Assembly (NCBI GenBank): GCA_002722315.1
Contig: PBLG01000007.1
Coordinates: 104,798-168,797 of the forward strand
Length of the DNA stretch: 64,000 nt
Direction: 5' to 3'
DNA from: Lysobacterales bacterium
Lineage (GTDB): Bacteria > Pseudomonadota > Gammaproteobacteria > Xanthomonadales > Wenzhouxiangellaceae
Shown here: piece by piece, positions 16,760-26,957 of the stretch
Layout of the letters: every line of letters starts with the position of its first letter
Position numbering within the stretch: position 1 is the first letter of the stretch
The notes under the pieces: model-generated
The model's database searches: none
The model's input: only the letters and a program-made list of their open reading frames with translations
What the model was told of the DNA's origin: nothing
Made by a program: the position numbers and the translations under genes

Positions 16760-17458
16760 TCAGCCGCCGACCGACGCCGCCCATGCCGTGAACCGCTGCC
16801 ACGCGGTCAGGTGCGGCAGCACATGCCACAGCACGAGCATTGCAGCCCACAATACCGAGAACACGATGAACGGCGAGCGCACGCGTCCGGTGCGCCATTC
16901 CCATGCAACCAGCGCCAGGCTGATGGCCAGCGGAACGTACAGGCACTGGTAGAAATCCAGCGCCGGAAAGCCGCTGGGGGCCACGTACTGGCCCATTGTC
17001 CGCGACAGGCCGGGCACCAGGAACACCAGCGCGGTGGCGATCATGTAGCGCGCGTGGTAGTGCACGCTTTTCCTGTGGACCATGGCGAGCACGTAGAGCA
17101 CGGCGTAGGCGAAGACCGAGAACAGCCCGAGATGGAAGATGCTCAGCGCAGGCGGCGTCAGCGGATTCTCGAACTGCGCGATGTTGTGGAACGAAACCAT
17201 GGCGCCGGAAATCACGACCAGTGGCGCGATCACATACGAGAGTTTCCCGGTCTTGCGGTGCAGGTCGAGTTTCTTCGATCGGGCCAGCCAGGCCTGGTTG
17301 ATCAGCAGGAGCACCCAGGCCAGCATAGCCAGCCCGTGGAAGTGATGGGTACTGTCGGGACCGCTCAGGATGATCGAGAAGTAGGATTTCCAGAACCCGA
17401 TAAGAAGAATGGCCAGCAGGCCGATGAACCAGAACACCGCGCTCTTGACGTATGGCAT
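16760..17458 (-). CDS. Polytopic membrane protein, possibly DUF2306/haem-binding type
   Basis: 232 residues with about seven membrane helices. Histidines cluster at membrane edges: STHHFHGLAML, LDLHRKTGK and VHYHARYM. Several cytochrome b561-like or DUF2306-type proteins have similar His pairs, so haem or metal binding is possible but unproven. A good site, GGAGGGC, precedes the ATG. The gene is flanked by gaps and has no evident operon partner. I cannot assign a function. Confidence 0.65.
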   Translation of the reverse strand: MPYVKSAVFWFIGLLAILLIGFWKSYFSIILSGPDSTHHFHGLAMLAWVLLLINQAWLARSKKLDLHRKTGKLSYVIAPLVVISGAMVSFHNIAQFENPLTPPALSIFHLGLFSVFAYAVLYVLAMVHRKSVHYHARYMIATALVFLVPGLSRTMGQYVAPSGFPALDFYQCLYVPLAISLALVAWEWRTGRVRSPFIVFSVLWAAMLVLWHVLPHLTAWQRFTAWAASVGG

Positions 17459-17534
17459 GAAACGCCCTCCCTCGGGCTGTCGATGAGCGAGTCTAGTGCC
17501 AATCGCCCTCCGGATACCAGTTCATTCAGCGCTG

Positions 17535-19175
17535 CTAATCTATCTGCGGATTAGGCAGCTCTCGCAGGACAAAGCGCAGGGTTTCCAGCCCCGGGCTGGA
17601 TGACGAGGCAGGCGGCAGCGAGAGACCGCCACTCATCCCGGCGTCGCCCGAATCACGATCCGCCAGTCGCGTGAGCAGCGATTCATCGGAACTGATCATG
17701 TGCACCGGCACGTCGGCACCGGCGCCGTGGCCGGTGATCAGCGGTGCGGCCTGGTGATCACCCAGCACGATCAGCAGCGCGTCTTCGGGCAGATCGTGCG
17801 CGGCCCAGGAAAACACCGCCTCCAGGCTATAGGCAAGCGACTCGGGATAGCGGGCTCTCAGTCGGTCGGTATCGCGCCAGTAGGCGAGCGGGTCGGTTTC
17901 CGGAACCTGCCAGTCGGGCCACGGATTTTCCCGGTCCAGCCGGTCCCGGTCGTCGACCAGCGGCGGGCCGGGCGACCACGGCGCGTGGCTGCTGATGAGC
18001 AGAAGAACGCCAAATACCGGACCGGCGTGCGCGGGCCGCAGATGGCGGCTGTAGCGATGCAGCGTGTACTGATCCGGAATGCCGACCCAGCCGGACTTCG
18101 GACCGCCGTATTCAAGCGCCGCGGCCGGATAGACATCTTCGAACCCCAGCGCGCGCGCCTCGGGCCACGGCCGCACGATGGCCGGCGCCACGACCAGCGG
18201 CGTGTGGCCGGTCGATCGGAAATCGTCGGTCAGGAAGCCCTGCCCCGAGGCCAGCAGCAGCGAGTACCAGTAGTCGTTGTCGATCGGCTGGCCGCTCAGC
18301 ACGCTCGCGTGCGACAGCCATGACTGGCCGCCGCGGATCGGCGATTGCATGCGCATGGAAACTGCGCCCAGGCCCGCCTCGGCCAGGCGCGCTTCGGAAC
18401 GTTGCAGCACCGGCCCCAGGGTGCCGGCATAACGCGGCTGATCCAGCGCGCTGACGCCGTAGGACTCGACGAACACGACGATCACGTCGCGCCCGGCCAG
18501 CGCCGGAATCGGCATTGCCTGCATGCGTTTCGACCCGGCCCGCGCCAGCAACGCTTCGCGCTCGGCCAGCGTGGCGCGCACCTGCTGCGATTGCGTTTGC
18601 ACCAGCTCGGCGAGCGCCGGCCGGACGACGCTCTCGGCCGGCGCCAGGAAAATGCCGGCAAGCCCCAGGACCGCGACCGCCGCAATCACCGCCACCGACA
18701 GGGGCGTCTGCCGCGGCGCGGCCCCGGCTACCCGCAGCACCAGTGCTCGCATCGCGATCGTGATGGCGGCGATGCCAAGCGCTGCCAGCAAGGCGGCCAG
18801 GACCGCGGCGGCGGTGCCCAGGCTGCCGTCGAGCAGATGGAATCCGGCGCGCAGCAACCACGGATCCAGCAGAATATTGAGCGGGCGGCTGAACACGGCG
18901 CGCACCAGCGCATCGCCCAGCAGTGCCGCGAAAGCGAGCGCAAGCATGGCCGCAAGCACCCAGGGCAGCCACCGGGACCGCCGCGCCGTCGGCCACAGCG
19001 CCAGCAGCGGCAGCAGGCCGAGTTCCGGCACCAGCCAGGCGCTGCCCCAGGCACCCTCGCGCCACCACAACGGCAACACCAGCACCAGGTTGATGATGCC
19101 AATGGCGATCAACACCTGCGTGATGCGTCGGTCGGCTGCGGTTTCCTGGTTTACCGTCACTCGGGCGCGATCCAT
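17535..19175 (-). CDS. Sulfatase-like / alkaline-phosphatase superfamily membrane protein
   Basis: 546 residues. Five or so membrane helices occupy the first 190 residues. A periplasmic catalytic domain follows, with VIVVFVESYGVSALD in the position of the nucleophile strand, SSHAPW, and the metal-binding GDHQAAPLITG. This is the layout of LTA-synthase and phosphoethanolamine-transferase-like enzymes that modify envelope lipids or glycans. The usual nucleophile Thr is not obvious at the expected place; Ser residues are nearby. The exact reaction is unknown. Confidence 0.78.
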   Translation of the reverse strand: MDRARVTVNQETAADRRITQVLIAIGIINLVLVLPLWWREGAWGSAWLVPELGLLPLLALWPTARRSRWLPWVLAAMLALAFAALLGDALVRAVFSRPLNILLDPWLLRAGFHLLDGSLGTAAAVLAALLAALGIAAITIAMRALVLRVAGAAPRQTPLSVAVIAAVAVLGLAGIFLAPAESVVRPALAELVQTQSQQVRATLAEREALLARAGSKRMQAMPIPALAGRDVIVVFVESYGVSALDQPRYAGTLGPVLQRSEARLAEAGLGAVSMRMQSPIRGGQSWLSHASVLSGQPIDNDYWYSLLLASGQGFLTDDFRSTGHTPLVVAPAIVRPWPEARALGFEDVYPAAALEYGGPKSGWVGIPDQYTLHRYSRHLRPAHAGPVFGVLLLISSHAPWSPGPPLVDDRDRLDRENPWPDWQVPETDPLAYWRDTDRLRARYPESLAYSLEAVFSWAAHDLPEDALLIVLGDHQAAPLITGHGAGADVPVHMISSDESLLTRLADRDSGDAGMSGGLSLPPASSSSPGLETLRFVLRELPNPQID

Positions 19176-19319
19176 CGACTACGACAGCTGATCAAAATGC
19201 CACACATTCGATGACGGCTGGCTTCACCTGCACGGGATTCTCGTATTAGCTGTTCGAGACCCAGATGCCGAGCGTCGGCATATGGCCACGACCCACACTT
19301 GAAACCGGGAGCCGGAATC

Positions 19320-19916
19320 ATGAAAAAAGCAGCCCTTGTCGTTGTCCTCGCACTCGCAGACGTGATTGCCGCCGCGATCGTTTTCGGAAGACCGGCCGAT
19401 TCGCAAAGCGAAACAGTGGTCGAGCGCATGTTTCGCGATGACATGAAACTCAGCCTGGAACGGGTCGATATACCGGATGCGGAGACGATCCTGTCGGCGC
19501 CGGTGTTCAGGATCAGCTACTCGCTGATCGCGAGCTACGAGGGCGCATTGCCCGGCAGCAATGCTTTGAGCGACGACCTGAATGTCTGGATCAAGGGCGA
19601 CCGCCTGGTGCCGATCTTCGGACTCTCTTATCTCTCCACGGACGATTCGCTCGACGCTTTCGACGGCCTCATCAATCCTGCATTCCGCCTGAACGAAGGG
19701 TCCGCGGATCAGTTCAGGTCGATGCTGCGCGAAGTGATGGGCAGGGACCAGTTCGAGTCGGTGCCCGTCGACGCGACTCAGAACGTCGGCAACACCTGGT
19801 ATTTCCTGAACGGCGACTTCCTGAGTTACTACAAGGGTTTTGTCGTCACCGTCGACGCCGAAGGCGCGGTCACCGATCTCCGCTTCGAACTCAGCATGCT
19901 GCCCAAGAACGAGTGA
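19320..19916 (+). CDS. Exported protein of unknown function
   Basis: 198 residues from an ATG with GGGAG eight bases upstream. A lysine start and hydrophobic run (MKKAALVVVLALADV) form a signal peptide or anchor. The mature part is mixed alpha/beta, with no cysteines and no motif I recognise; it ends in a strand-rich segment, FVVTVDAEGAVTDLRFEL. It converges on the TauD-like gene with a 16-base gap. No function is proposed. Confidence 0.7.
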   Translation: MKKAALVVVLALADVIAAAIVFGRPADSQSETVVERMFRDDMKLSLERVDIPDAETILSAPVFRISYSLIASYEGALPGSNALSDDLNVWIKGDRLVPIFGLSYLSTDDSLDAFDGLINPAFRLNEGSADQFRSMLREVMGRDQFESVPVDATQNVGNTWYFLNGDFLSYYKGFVVTVDAEGAVTDLRFELSMLPKNE

Positions 19917-19932
19917 TCGAAACGCCGCGCAA

Positions 19933-20970
19933 TCAATTCTGCATCGGAATACCGTCGTCCCACCGGAAACCGATGCCGCCCGCCTGCCATACGCCCGCGC
20001 CGAGCGGGCTGGGGCCGCGGATATCGAGGTGCAGCGGCAAGCCATGGTGGGGCCTGAACTCGTCGACGCCGCGAACGGTGCTGCGATGCATGATGCGCAA
20101 GCCCTGTTGCTCGGCCGGCAGGTGCGCTTCGGCCGAGGCCCGATGCGCCACGGCCAGGTTGTCGATGAAGATGCAGTCGTGCGCCCGGTACTCGTAGGCA
20201 ATCGCGTAGCCGTTGTTCAGGCCCGCGTCGAGAATGTCGTTGTACTCGTGACACAGCTGCTTCAGTTCTTCGGCATTCAACAACCGGAAGCCGTCTCCGT
20301 CCCGCAGCTTTTCGATTACCGCCCCCGTCATGCCCAGGTGCAGCCAGATGCTTTCGCACCTGGAAACGGGATGCTCGTGCACCGCCGGATGAACGACGCC
20401 GGAGGCTGAGTTCACCGACGAAAGGCGACGCCAGAATTCCTGCCGCGCGGCCGGAAGCGCATCGAAGGCGGCACCCTGGTGCGCAAAGTACGTGCCGCCG
20501 CCTTTTTCGGCCGGCCGGACGATGTGGTAACCGGCGTGCGAAAAGGTATCGGTGTTGAAGCTGCCGTCGTTGTGCCACTGCGGGCCCACGCCCGGGATGC
20601 CGTGCCGGGGGTCGTTCGACAGGCGGAAAATGTGCTTGTTGCCGCCGGGCGTGGCCGGATGAACGCCGTGCGTGCTGTGCAGTTCCTTGCCGCCCCACCA
20701 GGCGCTGGCGCGCAGGAAGTCTTCCGGCGATACCTGCGTGTCGCTCTTGAAGACGAGAAAGCCTCGCCGGGCCATCTCCCGCTCCAGCGCATCGACGACC
20801 TCGGGCGACGGCGGACTCTCCGACGACAGGTCGATTCCGTGCACTTCGGCGCCGATCGGGTCCAGCGGGACAAGTTTGCCCCCGGCATTTTCGACGACCT
20901 CGACGGATCCTGGATCGAGGGGCGAAATTTTGGCTGTTTCTCTTTCAGGATCAAGCGTTTCATCAATCAT
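19933..20970 (-). CDS. TauD/TfdA family 2-oxoglutarate-dependent dioxygenase
   Basis: 345 residues from the ATG at 20970. The facial triad is visible: HNDGSF supplies His and Asp, and IDNLAVAHRASAEA or IMHRSTVRG the distal His, the latter with the 2-oxoglutarate-binding Arg. DSSESPPSPE to RRGFLVFKS matches the family's N-terminal core. It should couple oxidative decarboxylation of 2-oxoglutarate to hydroxylation of an unknown small substrate. A less likely start further upstream reaches 21093. The gene is divergent from argG, with 137 bases between. Confidence 0.87.
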   Translation of the reverse strand: MIDETLDPERETAKISPLDPGSVEVVENAGGKLVPLDPIGAEVHGIDLSSESPPSPEVVDALEREMARRGFLVFKSDTQVSPEDFLRASAWWGGKELHSTHGVHPATPGGNKHIFRLSNDPRHGIPGVGPQWHNDGSFNTDTFSHAGYHIVRPAEKGGGTYFAHQGAAFDALPAARQEFWRRLSSVNSASGVVHPAVHEHPVSRCESIWLHLGMTGAVIEKLRDGDGFRLLNAEELKQLCHEYNDILDAGLNNGYAIAYEYRAHDCIFIDNLAVAHRASAEAHLPAEQQGLRIMHRSTVRGVDEFRPHHGLPLHLDIRGPSPLGAGVWQAGGIGFRWDDGIPMQN

Positions 20971-21107
20971 GCGCTCGAGGGTAACGCACTGACAATCAAA
21001 GCGAAAGCAACGATATCGGGCACTTTTTCCCGGACCGGCCACGGAAGCGCTTTTTTGTCGGCGCTGCGGCTTTATCCTGTGATGGTTCCCCAATCGAGCA
21101 GAAAATC

Positions 21108-22343
<1,236 letters not shown>

Positions 22344-22449
22344 TCGGCCCGGCATTCCCGGATCTGTCCCGACCGCGGCCGAATCGCGTAACCTGAGCGG
22401 CCATGCTCATCCACGGCGGCCCGACCGCCCGTTTTTCTGGAAACCGATA

Positions 22450-25400
22450 ATGAAATGGACCCCGTTTCTCGCCCTGCTTGTTGTTCTGGCGCCATCTTCC
22501 AACGCACAGACGAACAGTGACCGATGGCTTCGCGACCCGGCACTGTCGCCCGACGGCGCTGTCCTGGCCTTTACGCATGCGGGGGACATTTACCGAGTGG
22601 ACGTGGCCGGCGGCGTGGCCGTCCCGCTGACCCACACCGAGGCGGTGGAGTCGAACCCCCGCTGGTCGCCGGACGGCAGCCGTATTGCCTACGGCAGCGA
22701 CCGAAACGGCACGCTCGACGTTTACGTCCTGGACCTTGCGGGCGGGCCGGCCCGGCGGCTGACCTACCACCAGGCCGACGACGTGGTGACCGGCTTTTCC
22801 GCCGACGGTGGCGCGGTGCTGTTCGAGAGCGCCCGCTACGACTTGCCCGGCCACGCCGCCGACCCGCACCAGCGGCGGACGGAACTCTACGAGGTTCCGG
22901 TGGCCGGGGGCACACCGCGACAGGTCACCCCGATCGAGGCGCGCCAGGCGCGATGGAACGCACGCGGCGGACGGATTCTCTACGCCGACCACAAGGGCGA
23001 CAGCTTCTACCGCAAGCACGATGATTCACCTTTTGCCCGCGACATCTGGTCATTGGACGTCGACACCGGCCGCCACGAGCGGCTCACGAGCAATCCCTGG
23101 AACGACCATACGCCCGCCTGGGATGCTACCGGCCGGGGTTTCTATTTTCTCTCCGAGCGCTCGGGCAGCCTGAACGTTTGGCACCAGGCACTCGACGACG
23201 ATGAGGCCGGCGCAACCCAGGTGACGTTCCACACACGGCATCCGGTGCGCGGCCTCGACGTGGCTTCGAACGGAACGCTCGCCTACGGCTTCGACGGCGA
23301 GCTCTACGTCCTTCCCGAGAACCACGCCGGCGCACGGGCCGATGAAGAAGCGACACCGGTTCCGATCACATTGCTCGCGTCGGACACCGGCGACGGCGTG
23401 ATCCGGGCCGAGCTGGAGGGCCAGATCACCGAGTTTCTGCTCTCTCCCAGCGACCGGGAAATCGCCTTCGTCCTGCGCGGCGATGTCTTCGTCACCTCGC
23501 TCGATTTCGCCACCACGCGACGAATCACCAGCACGCCCGGTCTCGAGCGGAACCTCGCGTTTACACCGGACGGGCGGGGATTGCTCTATGCGGCCGAACG
23601 CGAGGCGCAGTGGTCGATCTTCGAAAGCCGCCTGGGCGATCCCGACGAGCGTCATTTCCATACGGCCACCCTCCTCGAGGAGGTCAGGCTGATCGACGGT
23701 GCCGGGCAATCCGACGACATGCGCGCGGCCGCCACGCACCCGAAGGTGGCGCCCGACGGCCGGCATGTGGCGTACCTGGAAGACTGGGCCGAAGTGCGCG
23801 TTTTCGACCGCGAGGCCCGGGAGTCGGTCTCGGTCGTCCCCGACACCATGAACTATTCGCTGGGCAACGACGACATCCGGTTCGACTGGTCGCCCGACAG
23901 CCGCTACCTCGCCGTGGACATCCAGCCCGACGGCCGGCTTTTCTTCGGCAATGTCGCGATGGTGCCGGCCGACGGTTCGTCCGCGCCGCTCGACCTGACC
24001 CGGTCCGGCTACATGGATGCCCGTCCAAGCTGGCATGCCGATGCCGGGCTCATCGCCTGGACGACCGCCCGATACGGTCCACGCCAGCACGGCGGCCACG
24101 GAGCACTTCTCGACGTCCACGCTCAGTTCCTGAACCAGGAGGCGTTCGACCGATTCCGACGAAACAAGGAGGAGCTAGCCCTGGACGAGGAAGCGGATTC
24201 GGAGGCCGGAAACGACGAGGAGGGGAAACCAGCCGGCAAGCCGACGGGCCCCGTGGTGTTCGAGCCCGAAGGGGCCCATGAACGACAAGCCAGGCTCACC
24301 GTACACTCCTCCGACCTCGCGGACTTCGGACTGACGAGCGACGCATCGAAGCTCTACTACATCAGCGCCTTCGAGAGCGGCTACGACGTCTGGTCTCACG
24401 ACTTCCGCGAGGAGAAAACCACGAAGCTCGCGGCCCTGGACGCCAAGCAGGCCTCGCTGGACATCACCGGCGACGACAAGACGCTGGTCGTGCTGGCCGA
24501 CGGCAACCTTTCGAAGATTTCGCTGGAAGGAGAAACACCGAAGACCGAAGCCGTGGAAATCGATCTTGCCGCCGCGGTGGACGCCGATGCCGAGCGACGC
24601 GCCATGCTTCACCACGTCTGGCTGACGACGAGGGATCGAATCTATGACCCGGCCGTGCTTGCCGAGGCCGACTGGGACGGCATGTACGAACACTACCGCG
24701 GCAAGCTCGCGGGCATTCGCAACAACGCCGACTTCACCGAATTGCTGAACGAACTCATCGGCGAACTGAACGTCTCTCACGCCTATGCCCGGTACGAGCG
24801 AGAGCCGGAGGAGCCGACCGGCGCCCTCGGCGCCATACTGGATCACACTGGCTCCAACGACGCGAGTGATGACGATGCGCATGTCGGCGTCCGGCTTGCC
24901 ACCGTACTTGTCCAGGGACCGCTGGCCAAGGCAAGCGATCGAGTCGAGGCCGGCCACCGCATCGTCGCAGTCGACGGTCGACCGGTAGGCCGCGACGACA
25001 ATATCTATGCCCGGCTGCGCAACCGCGTCGACCAGCGGATCCGCCTCACCCTGGCCGATGGACGCGACACTTACGACGTGGTACTGAAACCGGTCTCGCT
25101 GGATCAGGAAACGCAGTGGCGTCACGAGCTGTGGGTCGAGTCTCGACATCAGCTGGTGGAAGCGCTCTCCGACGGACGGCTGGGCTACGTATACATTCCG
25201 GAGATGTCCGACAGCGCCTATCGGCGGGTCTACAGCGATCTCTTCGGCCGCCACTTCGCCAAGGAGGGCATCGTCATCGACGTGCGCGACAACGGAGGCG
25301 GCGACCTAGTGGACTGGCTGGTGCAGCTTTTTACCGGGCGGCAGTACATGTGGAACGTCCCCAACGGTCGGCAGGCCCAGGGGGAACCCCTCACCGAGTG

Positions 25401-25737
25401 GGTCAAACCGTCGGTGGCACTGACCAATCAGGCGGCCTATTCGGACGGCCACTGCTTCGTGGCGGCCTGGCGCAACCTCGGCATCAGCACGCTGGTGGGC
25501 ACGCCGGTGACGGGCACCTGTACCTATGCGGGATGGGAAACCCTGGTCTCCGGCGACATCCGCGCCGGCACGCCGCGCCTCGGCATCAAGGATCCCGATG
25601 GCGATTGGCTGGAGCGCAAGACCACGTATCCCGACGTGAGCATATACCCGGATCCGAATCTCATCGCCGCAGGGGAGGACCGCATGCTGGCCAGGGCGGT
25701 GGAAGTCATGCTGGGCGAAATCGACCGCGAGGACTGA
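22450..25737 (+). CDS. Tricorn-like S41 family peptidase, exported
   Basis: 1095 residues from the ATG at 22450, which is followed by a signal peptide ending SSNAQ; an in-frame extension back to 22213 lies inside argG. PD40/WD40-like propeller blades fill residues about 25-670 (LSPDGAVLAF, WSPDGSRIAYGSDRNG). A helical segment follows, then a PDZ-like domain near VEAGHRIVAVDGRPVGRDD. The S41 catalytic core has the nucleophile Ser in QAAYSDGHCF and the oxyanion region GTPVTGTCTYAG. It should degrade peptides in the periplasm. An acidic lysine-rich insert (about residues 575-610) is not typical of the family. Confidence 0.9.
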   Translation: MKWTPFLALLVVLAPSSNAQTNSDRWLRDPALSPDGAVLAFTHAGDIYRVDVAGGVAVPLTHTEAVESNPRWSPDGSRIAYGSDRNGTLDVYVLDLAGGPARRLTYHQADDVVTGFSADGGAVLFESARYDLPGHAADPHQRRTELYEVPVAGGTPRQVTPIEARQARWNARGGRILYADHKGDSFYRKHDDSPFARDIWSLDVDTGRHERLTSNPWNDHTPAWDATGRGFYFLSERSGSLNVWHQALDDDEAGATQVTFHTRHPVRGLDVASNGTLAYGFDGELYVLPENHAGARADEEATPVPITLLASDTGDGVIRAELEGQITEFLLSPSDREIAFVLRGDVFVTSLDFATTRRITSTPGLERNLAFTPDGRGLLYAAEREAQWSIFESRLGDPDERHFHTATLLEEVRLIDGAGQSDDMRAAATHPKVAPDGRHVAYLEDWAEVRVFDREARESVSVVPDTMNYSLGNDDIRFDWSPDSRYLAVDIQPDGRLFFGNVAMVPADGSSAPLDLTRSGYMDARPSWHADAGLIAWTTARYGPRQHGGHGALLDVHAQFLNQEAFDRFRRNKEELALDEEADSEAGNDEEGKPAGKPTGPVVFEPEGAHERQARLTVHSSDLADFGLTSDASKLYYISAFESGYDVWSHDFREEKTTKLAALDAKQASLDITGDDKTLVVLADGNLSKISLEGETPKTEAVEIDLAAAVDADAERRAMLHHVWLTTRDRIYDPAVLAEADWDGMYEHYRGKLAGIRNNADFTELLNELIGELNVSHAYARYEREPEEPTGALGAILDHTGSNDASDDDAHVGVRLATVLVQGPLAKASDRVEAGHRIVAVDGRPVGRDDNIYARLRNRVDQRIRLTLADGRDTYDVVLKPVSLDQETQWRHELWVESRHQLVEALSDGRLGYVYIPEMSDSAYRRVYSDLFGRHFAKEGIVIDVRDNGGGDLVDWLVQLFTGRQYMWNVPNGRQAQGEPLTEWVKPSVALTNQAAYSDGHCFVAAWRNLGISTLVGTPVTGTCTYAGWETLVSGDIRAGTPRLGIKDPDGDWLERKTTYPDVSIYPDPNLIAAGEDRMLARAVEVMLGEIDRED

Positions 25738-25780
25738 CGCCGAAGCGGATGGCCGCGCCGGGTCCAGCGATTCGGCGCCA

Positions 25781-25799
25781 GCCGCCCCTGTCGGGCGGC
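25781..25799 (+). terminator. Possible hairpin after the tricorn-like gene
   Basis: A seven-base GC stem (GCCGCCC with GGGCGGC) and a five-base loop lie 43 bases after the stop codon. No T run follows, so any termination would be weak or factor-dependent. Confidence 0.3.
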
Positions 25800-25857
25800 G
25801 GACCTGAACCTGGTACCCGACGACAACCCGTTTTTACGCCGGAAGGGGCAAACCCAC

Positions 25858-26943
25858 GTGACAGACAGTATCGTTCGTCATCCCACGGAATCCATGGCGA
25901 CAACGCTGCGGAAGCTCGCTGAACGAGCCGAGAAGAAACCCGCACCCGACGTTTACGGCACGGGCGCCCTGATCGAGGATTTCGAAAGCAGGGTCGCGGA
26001 CATGCTGGGCAAGCCCGCGTCCCTGTTCCTGCCCAGCGGCGTTCTCGCACAATCGATCGCGCTGAGGATTCACGCCGACAGGCGCAACAAGACCACGGTC
26101 GGCCTGCATCCAACCTCGCACCTGGTGCTGCACGAGCAGGACGGCTACCGGAAGCTCTGGGGGCTCGCGGGGCAACTGCTGGGTCACCCCCGGGAAGTCC
26201 TGACGCACGCCCACCTGCAAGCACAGGCGCCCGATGCATTGGCGGCACTGGTGCTGGAACTACCCATGCGCGAGATCGGCGGCCAGCTTCCCGAGTGGCA
26301 GGATCTCCAGGCCCAGGCCGACTGGGCGCGCCGGCACGATATCGCCCTGCACATCGACGGCGCCCGTCTCTGGCATTGCCCTGCCCATTACCGGCGAAGC
26401 CTGGCCGAGATCGGCGCGCTGGCCGACTCGGTGTACGTCAGTCTCTACAAGGACATCGGCGGGATCGCCGGCGCGGTACTGGCGGGAGAAACCGATTTCA
26501 TTGCCGAGGCGAGAATCTGGAGCCGGCGGGCCGGCGGCAACCTGATTTCGTTCTATCCCTACATCCTGGCCGCGGAACAGGGCTTCGACGACAACCTGTC
26601 CAGCATTGCCGATGCGGTCGCCTACGCGCGAAAGCTCGGCCCGATGCTGGCCGGCATTCCGGGCGTGGTGACGAACCCGGCGACGCCTCAGTCAGCCATG
26701 TTCCATCTGCATATCAACCGTGACCGGGACGCATTGGCCCGTGCAATCACCGACTACGCCGAACGACACGACGTGATCGTGTTACCGAAGCCGCGCGCCA
26801 TCGACGAAAACGGCCACGGCATCTGCGAGATCAGCGTGGGACGGAGCACAATGGAGCATCCGCCCGAGTTCTGGCTGGCCCACCTGCGAGCGGCGCTGGC
26901 CGATGCCGCGAGCAGCCAAACGGACTCGACCGCGGGCGATTGA
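25858..26943 (+). CDS. Threonine-aldolase-like PLP enzyme (beta-eliminating lyase family)
   Basis: 361 residues from a GTG preceded by GGAAGGGG. Fold-type I features are clear: VYGTGALIEDFESRVADMLG at the N-terminus, the cofactor Asp in ALHIDGARLWH, and the Schiff-base Lys in VYVSLYKDIGGIAGAVL. This matches low-specificity L-threonine aldolases, which split beta-hydroxy amino acids to glycine and an aldehyde. The LYKDIGG lysine region differs from the common SKG motif, so the substrate may differ. It converges on the amidohydrolase gene with a 14-base gap. Confidence 0.83.
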   Translation: MTDSIVRHPTESMATTLRKLAERAEKKPAPDVYGTGALIEDFESRVADMLGKPASLFLPSGVLAQSIALRIHADRRNKTTVGLHPTSHLVLHEQDGYRKLWGLAGQLLGHPREVLTHAHLQAQAPDALAALVLELPMREIGGQLPEWQDLQAQADWARRHDIALHIDGARLWHCPAHYRRSLAEIGALADSVYVSLYKDIGGIAGAVLAGETDFIAEARIWSRRAGGNLISFYPYILAAEQGFDDNLSSIADAVAYARKLGPMLAGIPGVVTNPATPQSAMFHLHINRDRDALARAITDYAERHDVIVLPKPRAIDENGHGICEISVGRSTMEHPPEFWLAHLRAALADAASSQTDSTAGD

Positions 26944-26957
26944 TCGCGCAGAAGGGT

